From contig KN834762.1 of the NCBI GenBank assembly GCA_000827265.1, forward strand, positions 498,939 to 562,938: 64,000 nucleotides of DNA. The letters run 5' to 3'. Shown here piece by piece: positions 1-12,046 of this stretch. The notes under the pieces were generated by a model. That model was not told the origin of the DNA. It made no database searches and was given only the letters and a program-made list of their open reading frames with translations. A program made the translations under genes and the position numbers. Position 1 is the first letter of the stretch, and every line of letters starts with the position of its first letter. This DNA comes from Collybiopsis luxurians FD-317 M1. Lineage: Eukaryota; Basidiomycota; Agaricomycetes; Agaricales; Omphalotaceae.

Positions 1-1258
1 TTCATCAACTAACACTGAACCTTTAAGGTTTGCAACCTCTGCAATACTTTCAAAAACAGCTTTAAAGTGATATTGGTAGTGTTCAGCTGAAGTACCATCA
101 GAGTAACTGCTGCAAGAATGAGTGTCCACTTTGAACCTGAGATTTGACCTTTTGACATTGATATGCAACAAAGTCTGGATTGCGAGCAGCCTGAGCAATA
201 TCAGCAGCACCAGGACCAAAACCATCTAGAGTCTTAGGACCAACCACAAGAGCTGCAGGACCAAGGGAGGGATGTCTATTTACAAGAGAGTGAAATTTCT
301 CCTCTTCCTGCTTGCTAAAGTGAATAGCATGAGGAAGATGGCTATGAGTATGAGCATCTCCATTGATGTAACAATATTTGGTAGTACTAGAATCATTGCC
401 AACTTGATCCCAGCAGATCAGATAAGACTTGGAGTTGCATTGTGCATGAACCAAAGATGCACCACATGAGCAGGAAGTAGAAAGTTGGTGAAGGCGCTGA
501 GCCACTGACTTGACATGTGGCTGAGTTACAATTTTACACTCAGGATTTGTGCAGTGGATAACCCCCAGACATTGCTTAGTGCTAATCTTTCCGTCATATA
601 TGTTGACAGAGTTGCACTGACCAATCCGATCTCCTCCACTATTCCTAGTAGCCCAGTGGACCTGGAGACCCTTAGTACTCAAAAATTCCTTATGTGTAAG
701 ATCCAGAGCAAACTGTCCAAAGGCCAACCATCCCAGCCTGCAGTGAGATTTTCTAAACTAGTAGAAATCATTCCACTGTCACAATTATTCTGAAATTCAG
801 CCATGGGCTGAGGATTAAGTGGAGTGAAAGAAGACAATGGAGCTGGGGTTGAAAGATCTAGGGGTGCCCATTTTGAAAAGTCATGGAATAAAGGAGAAGG
901 TTTTTCAGTAGGACCAGAAGTAGGCTGCCCACCTGTGGTTCCACTGTTTGTAGAATTGCCTGGTTGAACAGAAAGTGGATTGACTGCAACATGATTCCTT
1001 GGGAATTCAGAAGAACTAGGAGCCTCAGTATATCCAATAACATCCCCTTCAAAATTTAAGAATAAAAAATAAAGCAAATAACTAGTAAAAGAACATACCA
1101 TTTCGATAGATAGGTAATAATCTAGGCATTTTTGAAAGACGCCATTCCAGACCTTCACCTGGACCATTTTGATCAAGCCGGCAACGCTTTTTAGGGATAG
1201 TCTGTTGAGGCCCTTCCCCCTCAGAATCAGAAGAGTCCCCAAAAATTAATGCCAGCAT
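1..1258 (-). pseudogene. Broken MULE-type transposase with WRKY-GCM1 zinc finger (partial)
   Basis: An ATG at 1258 opens an acidic, Ser/Pro-rich N-terminus. A 50-bp intron (about 1037-1087) separates it from a long second exon. Around 727-720 the reading continues only after a one-base shift. The downstream frame carries a GCM/WRKY-like zinc cluster, with Cys in VIHCTNPEC, then SCSCGASLVHAQC and the His pair of GDAHTHSHLP. In fungi this cluster is typical of MULE transposases of Agaricomycetes. A second frame change near 98-105 is needed to continue leftward to the window edge, where the frame reads VFESIAEVANLKGS. The catalytic DDE region is not in the window. Two frame changes in about 1.2 kb suggest a dead copy, although base errors beside poor assembly cannot be excluded. 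The family call rests on motif memory. Confidence 0.6.
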
Positions 1259-1699
1259 TGTGAAGCCTTGAAAGAGTGCCTTTTTGATGGGTTTCTGTTA
1301 TGATTAATGTTAATTTTGATATAAATAAAAGCCAAACTGATGTACACATACAAAAAGTCCCATTTTTTGGTGAATCAGTGATCGCGCAGACAAGTAAAGA
1401 CACAGCGAAGAGTAAGCAGTGGAAATGTCAAGGTGGGAGAGAACTTTGCACCGACTTTTGTTCTTATAATATACACAACGAAATAACCCTGCACTTCAAA
1501 TTCCCTAGATTTAACTGGTGGCGCACCCTTGCCGCATTGAGTGCGTAACTAGGGAGCCCACTTGCTCCATTTAGCAGTGATCAGGGTTTCACAGTACTTC
1601 GTGAACATTAGTTGAATATTGAACTTGAATATTGTTTTTCGTGAGTAGTAACTTAGAATTTATGATATAAAAACAAAAAACAGATATATTGAGGTATGT
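1259..1699. other. Intergenic, upstream of the transposase remnant
   Basis: No supported gene. AT-rich sequence lies just upstream of the transposase start. I could not identify a terminal inverted repeat by eye. Confidence 0.5.
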
Positions 1700-1832
1700 A
1701 CTAACATGCACACCACCGCACGCACCGACACGCTCACACGCACCGAAATGCACGCACCCACGCACCCACGCACTGCACAGCCACGCACCACCCCGGTGCG
1801 TGTTCTCGCTGCACGCACCCACGCACCAGTTG
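1700..1832. repeat. CACGCACC-rich low-complexity tract
   Basis: Irregular tandem CACGCACC/CGCACCCA units repeat about a dozen times on the plus strand. They give open frames in several phases, which should not be read as genes. The tract lies between the transposase remnant and the duplicated gene end. Confidence 0.8.
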
Positions 1833-1880
1833 CACGCAAAAATCTAGGTGCCCGATGCTGCTGCACTCAACGAGGAAGAC

Positions 1881-2273
1881 TCGATGTATGTTTTTCGTTT
1901 TCGTCAGCCGTTTAACTATTGATTTGATTCCTCGAATATACAGTGTTGGTCGTGCTTGGGGTCTCTGGACTGCTCAAGTAGACACAAACTCGTTGTACGT
2001 TAATGATCTCAGACCCTGATATGCCCGTCTGTAAAATATACTTTCGCCGTTGCCGTTATTGCCATCGAAAACGGTCCAGTTCTCTGTAAGTTGACGACGA
2101 GAGTTTGGTAAAGCATAGACTGAACAAAAATAATATGATTGTCGCGACCTTGTTGGACGGGTCTGTGTAAATCATAGTGGCGTCAAAGGTGAACAGACTT
2201 CTAAGGAAGAACAGAGAAGATTTATGTTTATCTTATCTTATCACATTCACGCGACTAATGGAAGACGTTTTCT
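1881..2273 (+). repeat. Duplicate copy of the 3' end of the class II aldolase gene
   Basis: This segment matches 4567-4965 nearly base for base. It contains the end of the last intron, the last exon (reading RAWGLWTAQVD up to the stop) and about 250 bp of downstream sequence. It differs by scattered substitutions and by lacking about 7 bp before GAAGACGTTTTCT. The upstream exons are absent here. The copy ends about 40 bp before the run of Ns, so it could be a real partial duplication or a mis-joined allele. Confidence 0.85.
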
Positions 2274-2310
2274 ATCGATCACTGCCGGACGGTGATACTC
2301 AGTTACATGG

Positions 2311-2330
2311 NNNNNNNNNNNNNNNNNNNN
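2311..2330. other. Assembly gap (20 N)
   Basis: Twenty consecutive undetermined bases. The true distance across this point is unknown, so order and spacing on either side should be treated with caution. Confidence 0.99.
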
Positions 2331-3385
2331 AAGAATTTGTGAGCTGACTAAGCAAGGTTTCCTGCGAAAACATAGGCGAATCGTACTCAACTACTTCGTT
2401 TGCCTTCAGTATAGCTTCTACAGTGTAGTAAAATAGATATAACATCAAATTAATGTGTTTTTAATATGTTATATATTTTAAGTCACAGAATTAGAGCCAA
2501 AATTCGTTGTGAGAGGCATATAGCAATTAAGCGCCGGAAGGTATAGCTGGATCGAGGTTTACGGCGATAACTGGCAAGCCGTGACAATTTTGAAGCTGGA
2601 GCCATGGAGCAAAGTGTTGATAGAAGTATAAGCAATAGAAATGAGGGTATATGGCCTCAGCGGAAGAGGAAAATGAATGGGGGAAGGATTGGTACGCGAC
2701 CGAAGCGAGATTTTATACATGATGTAATCACAACTTTTGCCTAAGTCCCAGCCAAATCTTGCGAAATCGACTTGTAGTGTATAACCCCCCCTGGCTACGA
2801 AACTTTGAGAGAGAAACTTGTTTATTTTCCCTCAACAAAAAAAATGTTCTGCCCTAAACTCCTTCATTTTTCTTTCCTGTTAATTTATCTGCTAATTATG
2901 ACTGAGCTTTAACCATATCTTTGTTAATAGGATATATTGTACGAAATGGGGCAGAACATATTAAAGAGACTAGCATTCTAAGCATTTTATCTCTATCAAT
3001 CTATGCGGAATACCTTGTCGTTGCTATACTATCTGCCCTTGCCATGTTTTCGAAGTTTTTTTCGTACAAAGCGCCCAAATTTTTCGCAGGCGTTGGACAC
3101 TACCACTAAGTGTAGTTATCAAAGCCTGAGCTGATAGAGTGCTCTGAGTTAAGGAAACATTTACTCATGCGTGGAGCCACCATTTCCCAATGTGCCTACT
3201 GGTTAATATGACGGGGCTCCTCGATTTCCTTAAACGTCGATCATGTGGCGTCAAAACTCTCATATTGGAACTCATTGCTGCGGGGAAGTCTCAAGGAAAG
3301 CCGTTTGGTATGGAGAATGCAGAATTCGTGAAGTCATCGGACATTTGGGAGGCGTTCAGATGTATATTTGCAAACTCGCCTCGGG
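2331..3385. other. Intergenic, upstream of the aldolase-like gene
   Basis: AT-rich sequence with short open frames only. None has a recognisable domain or a convincing fungal start and splice context. Confidence 0.5.
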
Positions 3386-3391
3386 TATAAA
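3386..3391 (+). promoter_or_regulatory. TATA box of the secreted aldolase-like gene
   Basis: TATAAA in the context GGGTATAAATC, 36 bp before the ATG at 3427. The placement implies a very short 5' leader. Confidence 0.5.
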
Positions 3392-3426
3392 TCTAGCGTT
3401 TCTTTTCCTTTGTATCCGCATACAAC

Positions 3427-4705
3427 ATGAAGTCTATATCTATTCGAGCCCTTACTCTTTCTCTTGTCCTGATCTCCAAAACGTGTGCCCAAGTGGTTTC
3501 GCCAAGTAGCAATGTCACAAATGTGGCTATTGATTTGCTCGATGCCTCCCGTAGGTTCCGTTTTTTTTCATTCTCGCTTCAAAACAACCCTGATTTCAGA
3601 AAGATATCCTCCATTTCCTGGACGTCGTAGATGCATTCGGCCATGTATCCTCCCGCAATCCGGACAATTCTAGTCAGTTCATCATGTACGCGCAGTAGCC
3701 CCTCGAGGTTGAGATTTGTTCAACACGTGTTGTTTTGTTTACAGGACCTTCGCAATCGCGCCTGCATTAGCAACGTCTCAAAGTCTTGTCACGTAGGTTA
3801 TCTACTAGTGATCAGTCTTCATTTGACACTCACCTCTGCAGGTACGAAATTGATAATGCAACGGCCATTCAACTAACTTTCAACACTTCTGTGACGGGGG
3901 CGGCGGTGCCCTCTGGATTTTTGGAACGATATATCCACTCTCAGGTGCGGATCCTGGCTTTTGAGAGCATCTGTCGGTCTCTCAAGGAAAGAATCAGATA
4001 TACAAGGCTTTCCCTGATGTCACAGGCGTCGTCCATGCTCATACAACAAGCGTGATACCATTTGCTGCAGCAGGGATCGGGCTTAAAGCCCAGATGGGTG
4101 TCGTGAGTACCCATAAGTAGCAGGTTGCTCGTCGCTGATTTTGTACTCCTAGGCAGGTTCATTAGGGGCATTGACCCACGGGACTCCGATATTTGATTTT
4201 GCTAGTCTCCCCACGAGCGTGCTTCCTGAAGACGCGCCCCACAACCTTCTCGTCGGAAATGAAGTTCTGGGTAATGCTCTCGCAGGAACATTTTCTAATG
4301 ACAGTGCGGTAGTCTTGATGACGGGTGAGAGCTGCCTTTCTTCAAGGATAGCCGAGGGCTCATAGCATGATTACTTTCCAGGTCACGGTATGGCTGTCCG
4401 AGGCACGTCTGTTCGCAACGTTGTATTTCGGTCATATTATACTATGGAGAATGCAAATGTCCAATCAACAGCAAGTTTCTTAGGAGCGTTAGCGATGGGA
4501 GGCAAGCCTCCCACCGGATTGTCTCCGCGCGTCGCAATGGATGCTACTACAACCAACGAGGGTGTCTCGCTGTATGTTTTTCGTTTTCGTTAGCCGTTTA
4601 AGTATTGATTTGATTCCTCGAATATACAGCCTCGGTCGTGCTTGGGGTCTCTGGACTGCTCAAGTAGACACAAACTCGTTGTACGTTAATGATCTCAGAC
4701 CCTGA
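3427..4705 (+). CDS. Secreted class II aldolase/adducin-domain protein
   Basis: Eight exons give about 299 residues: 3427-3550, 3604-3685, 3745-3792, 3842-3944, 3998-4102, 4153-4324, 4382-4571 and 4630-4705. The exon sum is an exact multiple of three. Residues 1-21 form a signal peptide ending in KTCAQ. The zinc-site pair of the class II aldolase/adducin fold is seen as VVHAHTTSV and the third His as MTGHGMAVRG. The family includes fuculose-phosphate aldolase, ribulose-phosphate epimerase and structural adducins. Those enzymes are cytosolic, so a secreted member is unusual and its substrate cannot be read from sequence. The start is favoured by the TATA box 36 bp upstream and the immediate signal peptide. 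Part of its 3' end is repeated at 1881-2273. Confidence 0.8.
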
Positions 4706-4965
4706 TATGCTCGTCTGTAAAATATACTTTCGCCGTTGCCGTTATTGCCATCGAAAACGGTCCAGTTCTCTGTAAGTTGACGACGAGAGTTTGGTAAAGC
4801 ATAGACTGAACAAAAATAATATGATTGTCGCGACCTTGTTGGACGGGTCTGTGTAAATCATAGTGGCGTCAAAGGTGAACAGACTTCTAAGGAAGAACAG
4901 AGAAGATTTATGTTTATCTTATCTTATCACATCTACGCGACTAATGATAAGAGGAAGACGTTTTC
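4567..4965 (+). repeat. Original copy of the duplicated 3' segment
   Basis: Runs from the last intron of the aldolase-like gene through its stop codon into the 3' flank. Its partner is 1881-2273. This copy sits in a complete gene and is therefore taken as the source. Confidence 0.85.
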
Positions 4966-5112
4966 TCCAAATTGAAAGGCTTCCTGATTGATTCCGAGCG
5001 ATTGCATCTTTCATCTTTGAGATGAATTCTCTCAACGGCCGCGGAACTGTTTTCCGGTTTTTTGTTTCTCATAAATACACCGCTTTTCTTCGATCAGTGT
5101 AACTTCATTGTC

Positions 5113-8100
5113 ATGTCCAACCTGGTCCGAATTGCTATAGACAGAGGCGGCACCTTCACAGATGTCCACTGCTCACAAATCGGAAAGCCCGATATCGTCT
5201 TGAAGGTAAAGACGCGGAAGATTTTCTGCCAGATCGTGTTCTGAGTTTCTGGCCTAGCTGCTTTCTGTAGATCCCGCAAATTATCGCGATGCGCCGACGG
5301 AAGGTATCAGAAGAGCACTGGAGCTTGCATTCGGCGAAACCATTTCAAAGAGTGCAAAATTGAAACTGGATCGCGTCAGTTTTCAAGAAGTGAATGAGTA
5401 ATTCACTCAGTAACATTTCTGTTTATAGGTGGAAAGCATCAGAATGGGGACGACAGTCGCCACGAATGCCTTGCTTGAAAGAAAAGGTGCTCGTTGTGCG
5501 CTACTGATTAGCTCTGGTTTCAAAGATATTCTTCGTATTGGTACTCAAGGTGTGCTTGCATTCGGATTGTTGGAATCGAAGTTGACCCAAAAATATCAAG
5601 CACGGCCTAATATATTCGACTTGTCTGTCAAGAAACTTTCGCTTCTCTACGAGAAAGTAGTCGAAATCGATGAACGCATCACTATCCCAACTTCTTCAGA
5701 AGATCCAGAATCGAAGCTCCCTTCCGATTTCGAAGACAGTACGGACCCTTCCATTGTACGTGGACTCACGGGCGATGTTGTCCGCATTATCCGCCGTCCA
5801 GACTCCAACCGAGTCAAAGCCCAATTGAAATCGCTCTATGATGATGGCTTTCGTTCAATCGCCATTGCACTACTTCATTCCTACACTTTTCCGCACCACG
5901 AAAACCTTGTCGCAGAATTGGCACGTCAAATGGGATTTGCAGTCTCTGTCTCATCCGAGCTTCAACCTATGGTTAAGATCGTGTCTCGAGCGAATTCAGC
6001 TATCGCAGATGCATATCTTTCTCCAGTTACGCGGGCATACATTGAAGATTTTGCGAGCGCGTTTGAAGGCGGCTTAACAGCGCTAGGCAACAAGCTGTTG
6101 TTCATGCGCTCCGATGGTGGTTTGTGTTCCGTGAAAACTTTCTCAGGTTTGCGTGCAGTTCTATCCGGTCCAGCGGGTGGGGTTATCGGGTATGCCAAAA
6201 CCGTGAGTATCTTTGATTTCCTTTTGGACTCGCTGACCATCTTCCTGTAGTGTTATGATCCTGAAGATGGGACGCCGCTTGTCTCCATTGATATGGGCGG
6301 TACCTCGTATGTGCTTAGCTTTATCCTGTCATCTTCACAATAAAATCATGCTGTGTTTAGAACAGATGTATCTCGATATTCAGGCCATTTGGAGCATGTC
6401 TTCGAAACGACCACAGCTCAAGTGACTATCCTTTCTCCGTCGCTGGACGTTTCTTCGATTGCAGCCGGTGGGGGTAGTCGTTTGTTCTGGGAGAATGGGA
6501 TGTTTGTTGTGGGTCCTGAGGTATGGACACATTATCAATCTGGAAACTTCAATAATGTGTTATCTCTCCAATTGCGTAGAGTGCAGGCGCTCATCCTGGT
6601 CCTGCCTGCTATCGGAAAGGTTAGATTATATTTCTCTCAATAAGTGAGACAATAGTTAACCTTTAGGGCAAAGGCGGTCCTCTCGCTGTAACAGATGCCA
6701 ACCTGCTTCTTGGGCGTCTCTTACCCGAATCTTTGTGCGCGAAATTTTGATACCCTGAGGGGCTTGAATTCACGATGTTGCTACGGAACAGCCCAAAAAT
6801 CTTTGGACCGAACGAGGATGAGCCGTTGGACGTGGAGGCAACGCGAACAAAATTCGTTGAGCTGACTGAACTCATCAATACGGCCAAGGGTGTGAGAATG
6901 ACCCCAGAGGAAGTCGCTTCTGGTTTTCTAAGAGTAGCAAACGAGGCTATGTGCCGTCCGATACGCACGCTGACAGAAGCCCGCGGATTCGAGAGTGCAA
7001 GTCATAACCTTGTTGTTTTCGGCGAGTAAATCCTCCTTTTAAACGCTGCCTTGATCTCAGACTTTCTTGCAGGTGGTGCAGGAGGGCAGCACGGAACTTC
7101 CATTGCCTCTGCCCTGGGCATAAGACGCATCCTTGTGCCGCGATTTTCATCTATCCTCTCAGCCTATGGTATGGCCCTTGCCGATGTGGTCGTTGAAGCA
7201 CAAGAGCCATCCTCACTCGTATTAAATACTCGTCTCGACGCTGATAACACTGCATCCTTCTCTGATCTCCGTGCGCGCGCTGACACGCTGATACAACGAG
7301 CTGTCGATGCTTTAGTTGAACAAGGCTTTTCCGACAATCAAATAACAACGGAGCTTTCATACAACTGCCGCTTCCAGGGGACAAGTACGACGTTAATGGT
7401 ACGGGAGCCGGAGGGAGGAGACAAGGAGTTGATTGCAGAATTTATGCAGCAGCACGAGCAGCTGTTCGGGTTCACGCTCCAGAATCGCGTCATCCACATT
7501 GATGATGTGAGGGTAAGAGGTGTTGCGCAGAGTGGTGGGATGAAGCAGGGCAGTCTATATGGGGAGCTGAAGGAGCTGGCAAAGAGAGAGGCCAAGATTC
7601 TCAAGGGCTGCAGGATGAAGAAGGTTTACTTCGACTTTGCTGGATGGCTGGATACCGCTGTCGTTTCATTGAATGAACTTGCACCTGGAGAACAGGTTCC
7701 GGTAAGAGGACCCACTTGATCTTTGACTTGTACACTGATGGCATATTTTCAGGCTCCTGCTATCATCTTTGATGAAACACAGACCATCCTCGTCGAACCA
7801 GGTTATATCGCTACCGCCACTTCAAGACACATCGTCCTCGACCATACGGGTATACCTCCTGCGAGGCCAGCTTTGGATCTTGAGCACATCGACCCGGTAC
7901 AGCTCTCAGTCTTTGGCCATCGATTCATGGGTATAGCAGAGCAAATGGGGACAATTTTGCAACAGACTGCGATTTCGACAAATATCAAGGAGCGGTTGGA
8001 CTAGTGAGTGATTTGCTTCTCTACTATTGAATGACAGAAAACTGAGGAGTGCTTCCTTCTAGTTCATGTGCACTATTCTCGCCTAATGGTTATCTCGTCG

Positions 8101-10176
8101 CAAATGCCCCTCACATGCCGGTCCATCTCGGTGCCATGAGTGCAGCTGTCCGTTTCCAAGTGGATCTGCTCGGGGATGAGATTCAAGAGGGAGACGTCCT
8201 CTTATCGAATCATCCTGGTATTGCCCAATGAAATGCTCTGGCGTCTTCCGATGCTAATATACAGCACATTCCAGATGCTGGAGGTTCTCACTTGCCAGAC
8301 ATGACCGTCATGACTCCAGCGTTCCATGAAGGCAAAATCGTGTTTTGGGTGGGTCTATCCGCGAGGTTATTCCTACCGTCATTCACTCATTGTACTTCCA
8401 GACCGCGTCTCGGGCGCACCATGCTGATATCGGGGGCATCCGCGCTGGATCTATGCCTCCATTTTCAAAAACGATAGAGCAAGAAGGTGCCCAAATCCTG
8501 AGCTTCAAGCTGGTGAAGGGCGGGCAATTTGATGAGGAGGGAATAACTGACCTCATGTATCATCAACCTGCAAAGTATCCTGGCTGTTCCGGTACTAGAA
8601 CTTTGAGTGATGTGCGCACACAAATTTGGGTTCTTTTATGTCGCATATCTGCATCTTTACATGTCGAATTGACAGAACATCTCCGATTTGAAAGCACAAG
8701 TATCTGCAAATCATCGTGGAGCGGTACTCATTCGCGCGTTGGTCAAGGAGTTTTCCCTTGAGATAGTCCAGGTCGGTCTTTGTCGCTTTCGTTATGTTTC
8801 AATGCTGAGGGGATATGTACTATCTCAAACAACTCCAGTTCTACATGCTTGCTATTCAAAAGACCGCCGAAAAAGCTGTCCGAGATCTCCTTCGTTTTGT
8901 TGATCGGAAATTTTCAGGCCAGCCACTGAGTGCCATCGACTATCTTGACGAAGGAGAGGAACTGCATCTAAAAATCTCGATTGACGCTGCAAAGGGAGAG
9001 GCTATTTTTGACTTCACGGGGACCAGTCCCCAATCGTACGTTTGAATTTGTTTTCATTTTTGCCTCATAGACTGATTAACTCCTGGAAATAGATACTGTA
9101 ATCTGAATGCGCCAACGGCCATCGTCTATAGTGCTATCATTTACGTCCTCCGATCGCTTATTCCCACTGCAATACCCCTCAATCATGGTTGTCTTGCTCC
9201 CATCAAGGTAGTCTTGCCTCCTCGTACTCTACTATCTCCAGGGCCTGGGGCTGCTACTGTGGGCGGCAACGTGGAGACTTCCCAACGGTAGGCCTTTGTG
9301 TCTGACAAAAAGCAGACTCGCGCTTCAACGACTTTTCAGAATAACAGATCTGGTACTAAAAGCTCTGGAAGTCTGCGGGGCATCGCAAGGCACATGTAAC
9401 AACTTGACTTTTGGTTACGGAGGTAATTCCGCGACAGGCTCGTCAAGGAAGGGTTTTGGCTACTATGAAGTATGTGATCATTGCGATATCGTTTGAGGGG
9501 TTCTCACAGGAAAACGAAATTAAAGACTATAGCCGGGGGATCAGGAAGTGGGTCGAATTGGGACGGTCAGAGCGGGACTCATGTTCACATGTCGAGTGGG
9601 CTCCGTCGAAAATGCTTCTGTTCGATTTGCTTACAATAACTTGCTTTCAGATACCAGAATGGGCGACGCCGAACACGTCGAGCGCCGATATCCCGTCATC
9701 ATCCACGAATTCAGCATCCGCAGTAATTCTGGAGGAGCCGGACGCCACCCTGGCGGAGATGGCTGTATACGTGAAATCGAATTTACGCGCGACCTCGACG
9801 TCGCGATTCTCTCTGAGCGACGCGTAATACCCCCTTACGGGATGAAAGGCGGAGAACCGGGCAAATGTGGGCGGAACTGGTGGCTGCAGAAATTGGACGA
9901 TGGAACGTTCAATAAGATATACTTGGGAGGTAAGAATGAGGCGCTAATGAAAGCTGGCGATCGGATCCGAATTGGTAGTTACACAAAAACAATTTCTCCG
10001 ATTGCAAAACTCATTTTTTTGGGTGCGCAGAAACACCTGGCGGAGGCGGATACGGTGCTCCCGGCTCTTCGGAGGATGACGAGAGTGAAATGTATGGGGC
10101 CTACACTGGCCCTGAACATCAAGCCCGTGCGAGTGGTTCTCTTGCCCAAAGGAAGGAAATTGAGGAAGGAAACTGA
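5113..10176 (+). CDS. 5-oxoprolinase, ATP-hydrolysing (hydantoinase A/B fusion)
   Basis: Cleaves 5-oxo-L-proline to L-glutamate with ATP, the salvage step of the gamma-glutamyl (glutathione) cycle in the cytosol. The N-terminus reads [12 protein letters not shown], the nucleotide-binding start of the HyuA part, followed by [15 protein letters not shown] and SIDMGGTS. The HyuA/acetone-carboxylase C-terminal part carries [13 protein letters not shown]. The HyuB half carries [43 protein letters not shown] and the ending [10 protein letters not shown]. The protein is about 1,300 residues, full length for the eukaryotic enzyme. About 18 introns were placed by frame continuity, including a GC-AG intron at 7022-7072. 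No break was found. The next gene converges on it 43 bp downstream. Confidence 0.93.
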
Positions 10177-10219
10177 TTCTTTTACCTTTTTGCACATGTA
10201 CATTCCTAAGCTACTCTAC

Positions 10220-12046
10220 TCATATCGCCCATTTTCGTTCATTGGGACCTAGCCCGTTATTCCAACGCACGTAAATCATTCTCAATATCAACGTCAATAC
10301 CATCCCGAGAAGTGCAAATGCAGCGTTGGTAAAATGCCCAGTTGGATACGCAGGGGCTTCGTTTGCTTTATAGATGTAGACGCCCATGATTTGTCCAAGA
10401 GCGCCCATGCTCACATTGAATGGAACTCCCAATGTAGCGGCGCCGGTACTTTGCAGGTTTGCAGTGAGCCACGACAAAAGGGGCGGTATGCTCGCAAAAG
10501 AGAAAGAAACTGCGACGCATAAAATACCGTATCGAGCTCGAAAAGCGGTAGGAGCGAGGACACCTGTTCGAATCGAGTGAACATGATGCCTCCACAAAAA
10601 AGAATGAACAGACCTTCGATGATGAAAGCAATTCCGGCAATGAACAAGCACAATGACGTTGCGAGAGATCGCCTCTCATATTTATCACTCAACCATGAAA
10701 TGGTGACGGTGACAACAAAAGCCACGGCGTATGGAGGGACAGTAAAAAGTTGCGCGTCGAGTCCAGTATATCCAAGTCCCGACACAATGGACGGTGCAAA
10801 AAGTGAGAGACTGGAAAATGGAACTGAAACACAGATGTATCTACATGGAAAAGTTTGTTCAGTCCACAAAAGAGGCAAGAATGAGATGGAAAACATACAT
10901 GAGGTAGTGGACATACAATCTCCAGTCCTTCAGTGTCCGCTTCGCTTCTTCCCAAGTGATCTTTGAATGCCCAAGCGACGCCATCCCTTTGAGTCTTCCC
11001 GTTGCAAGTTCCCTTTCCTCATCATTCAACCAGCCTACAGTTTCAGGATAGTCCGGAAAAATCACCAGGACAAAGAAAGACAGGAGACAAGAGGGAATCC
11101 CTTCCAAGATGAAGAGCCACCGCCAGGCTTCAAGACCGTGCGTACCATTTATCTTTCCAATTCCATACGCTATGGCACCTTTCTCCTTTCTCAGCCTGAA
11201 GCATTTCGATCCAAAGATATGATACAGAAATCGCACCTCCAAAGGCTGATGCTAACGTCGCGCAAGCCAGGATAAGAGCAACTCTAATAGCACGTTCGTT
11301 GGATTTGTACCTGTAAATTCAAGGTCGTTTTCAAGTTCATGGGAGAAAATCAATACAACGAACATACCAGAATGTCAAGAAATAAACCAAACCCGGAAAT
11401 AGTCCAGCCTCGAACATACCCAATAGAAACCTAACCGCAGTCAAGCTCCCATAGTTTGTTGTAGCGCCCAGGCAAATCGTCTACAAAAAACATCAGACAC
11501 ATGCATCACTCAGCAGAAAGGAAGGAAAGGCAGACCATGGCTCCCCAACAAAACATCAGCAGAGCAATCCAACGGCTCGGACGAAAAGCCTTGAGCATAT
11601 AGTTTGACGGTGTCTCAAAAATAAAGTACGCGACGAGGAAAACCATGAGAGCCGTGGTATATTGCTCGCTCGAAAGGTGAATGGTTTGTTGGAGGTCGTT
11701 CCCCGTGGTATCGTTGAGAATTCTTGCGTTACCCTTTGGAGTACAACATTTTACGTTCAAAAAAAAAGTAAAACGAGCGGAAGATATACACTCACGATAT
11801 TCGAACGATCCAATGAACAGAGAAGATAAATCAACATGGCGGTGGGTACGACTCGAACGTCCAGTCTACGCAAAAGCCTGCGAGCCAATATTATCACCGT
11901 TGGTTCTTGCAGGGGGGATTTCTGAGTACAGACCTTTTCTCTGCGACCGGATCTACAATGTATCCATATACCTCTGAGCTTTGCGTGTCATCTCTATATT
12001 CAACGCTGGCCTTTTCAACGTCCGTAATTCGATCATCGTGTGCCAT
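10220..12046 (-). CDS. MFS transporter, Dal5-like allantoate/organic-anion permease family
   Basis: Starts with ATG at 12046 after an acidic leader. The first splice joins AEK to RLLRRLDVRVVP, then LLCSLDRSNIGNAR follows, the first-helix signature of the anion:cation symporter (Dal5/Tna1) group. Later motifs are FETPSNYMLK, the central-loop FPDYPETVGWLNDEE and the closing RWNNGLGPNERKW. Twelve hydrophobic segments are expected and most are visible. Family members carry allantoate, ureidosuccinate, nicotinate, pantothenate or dipeptides across the plasma membrane; the substrate here is open. It ends 43 bp from the 5-oxoprolinase stop in tail-to-tail orientation, which makes an amide or pyroglutamate-type substrate worth considering, but that is inference. 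Confidence 0.87.

Noticed and set aside
1589..1915. Open frames over the CACGCACC tract
   Set aside because: They occur in several phases and both strands because of the simple repeat.
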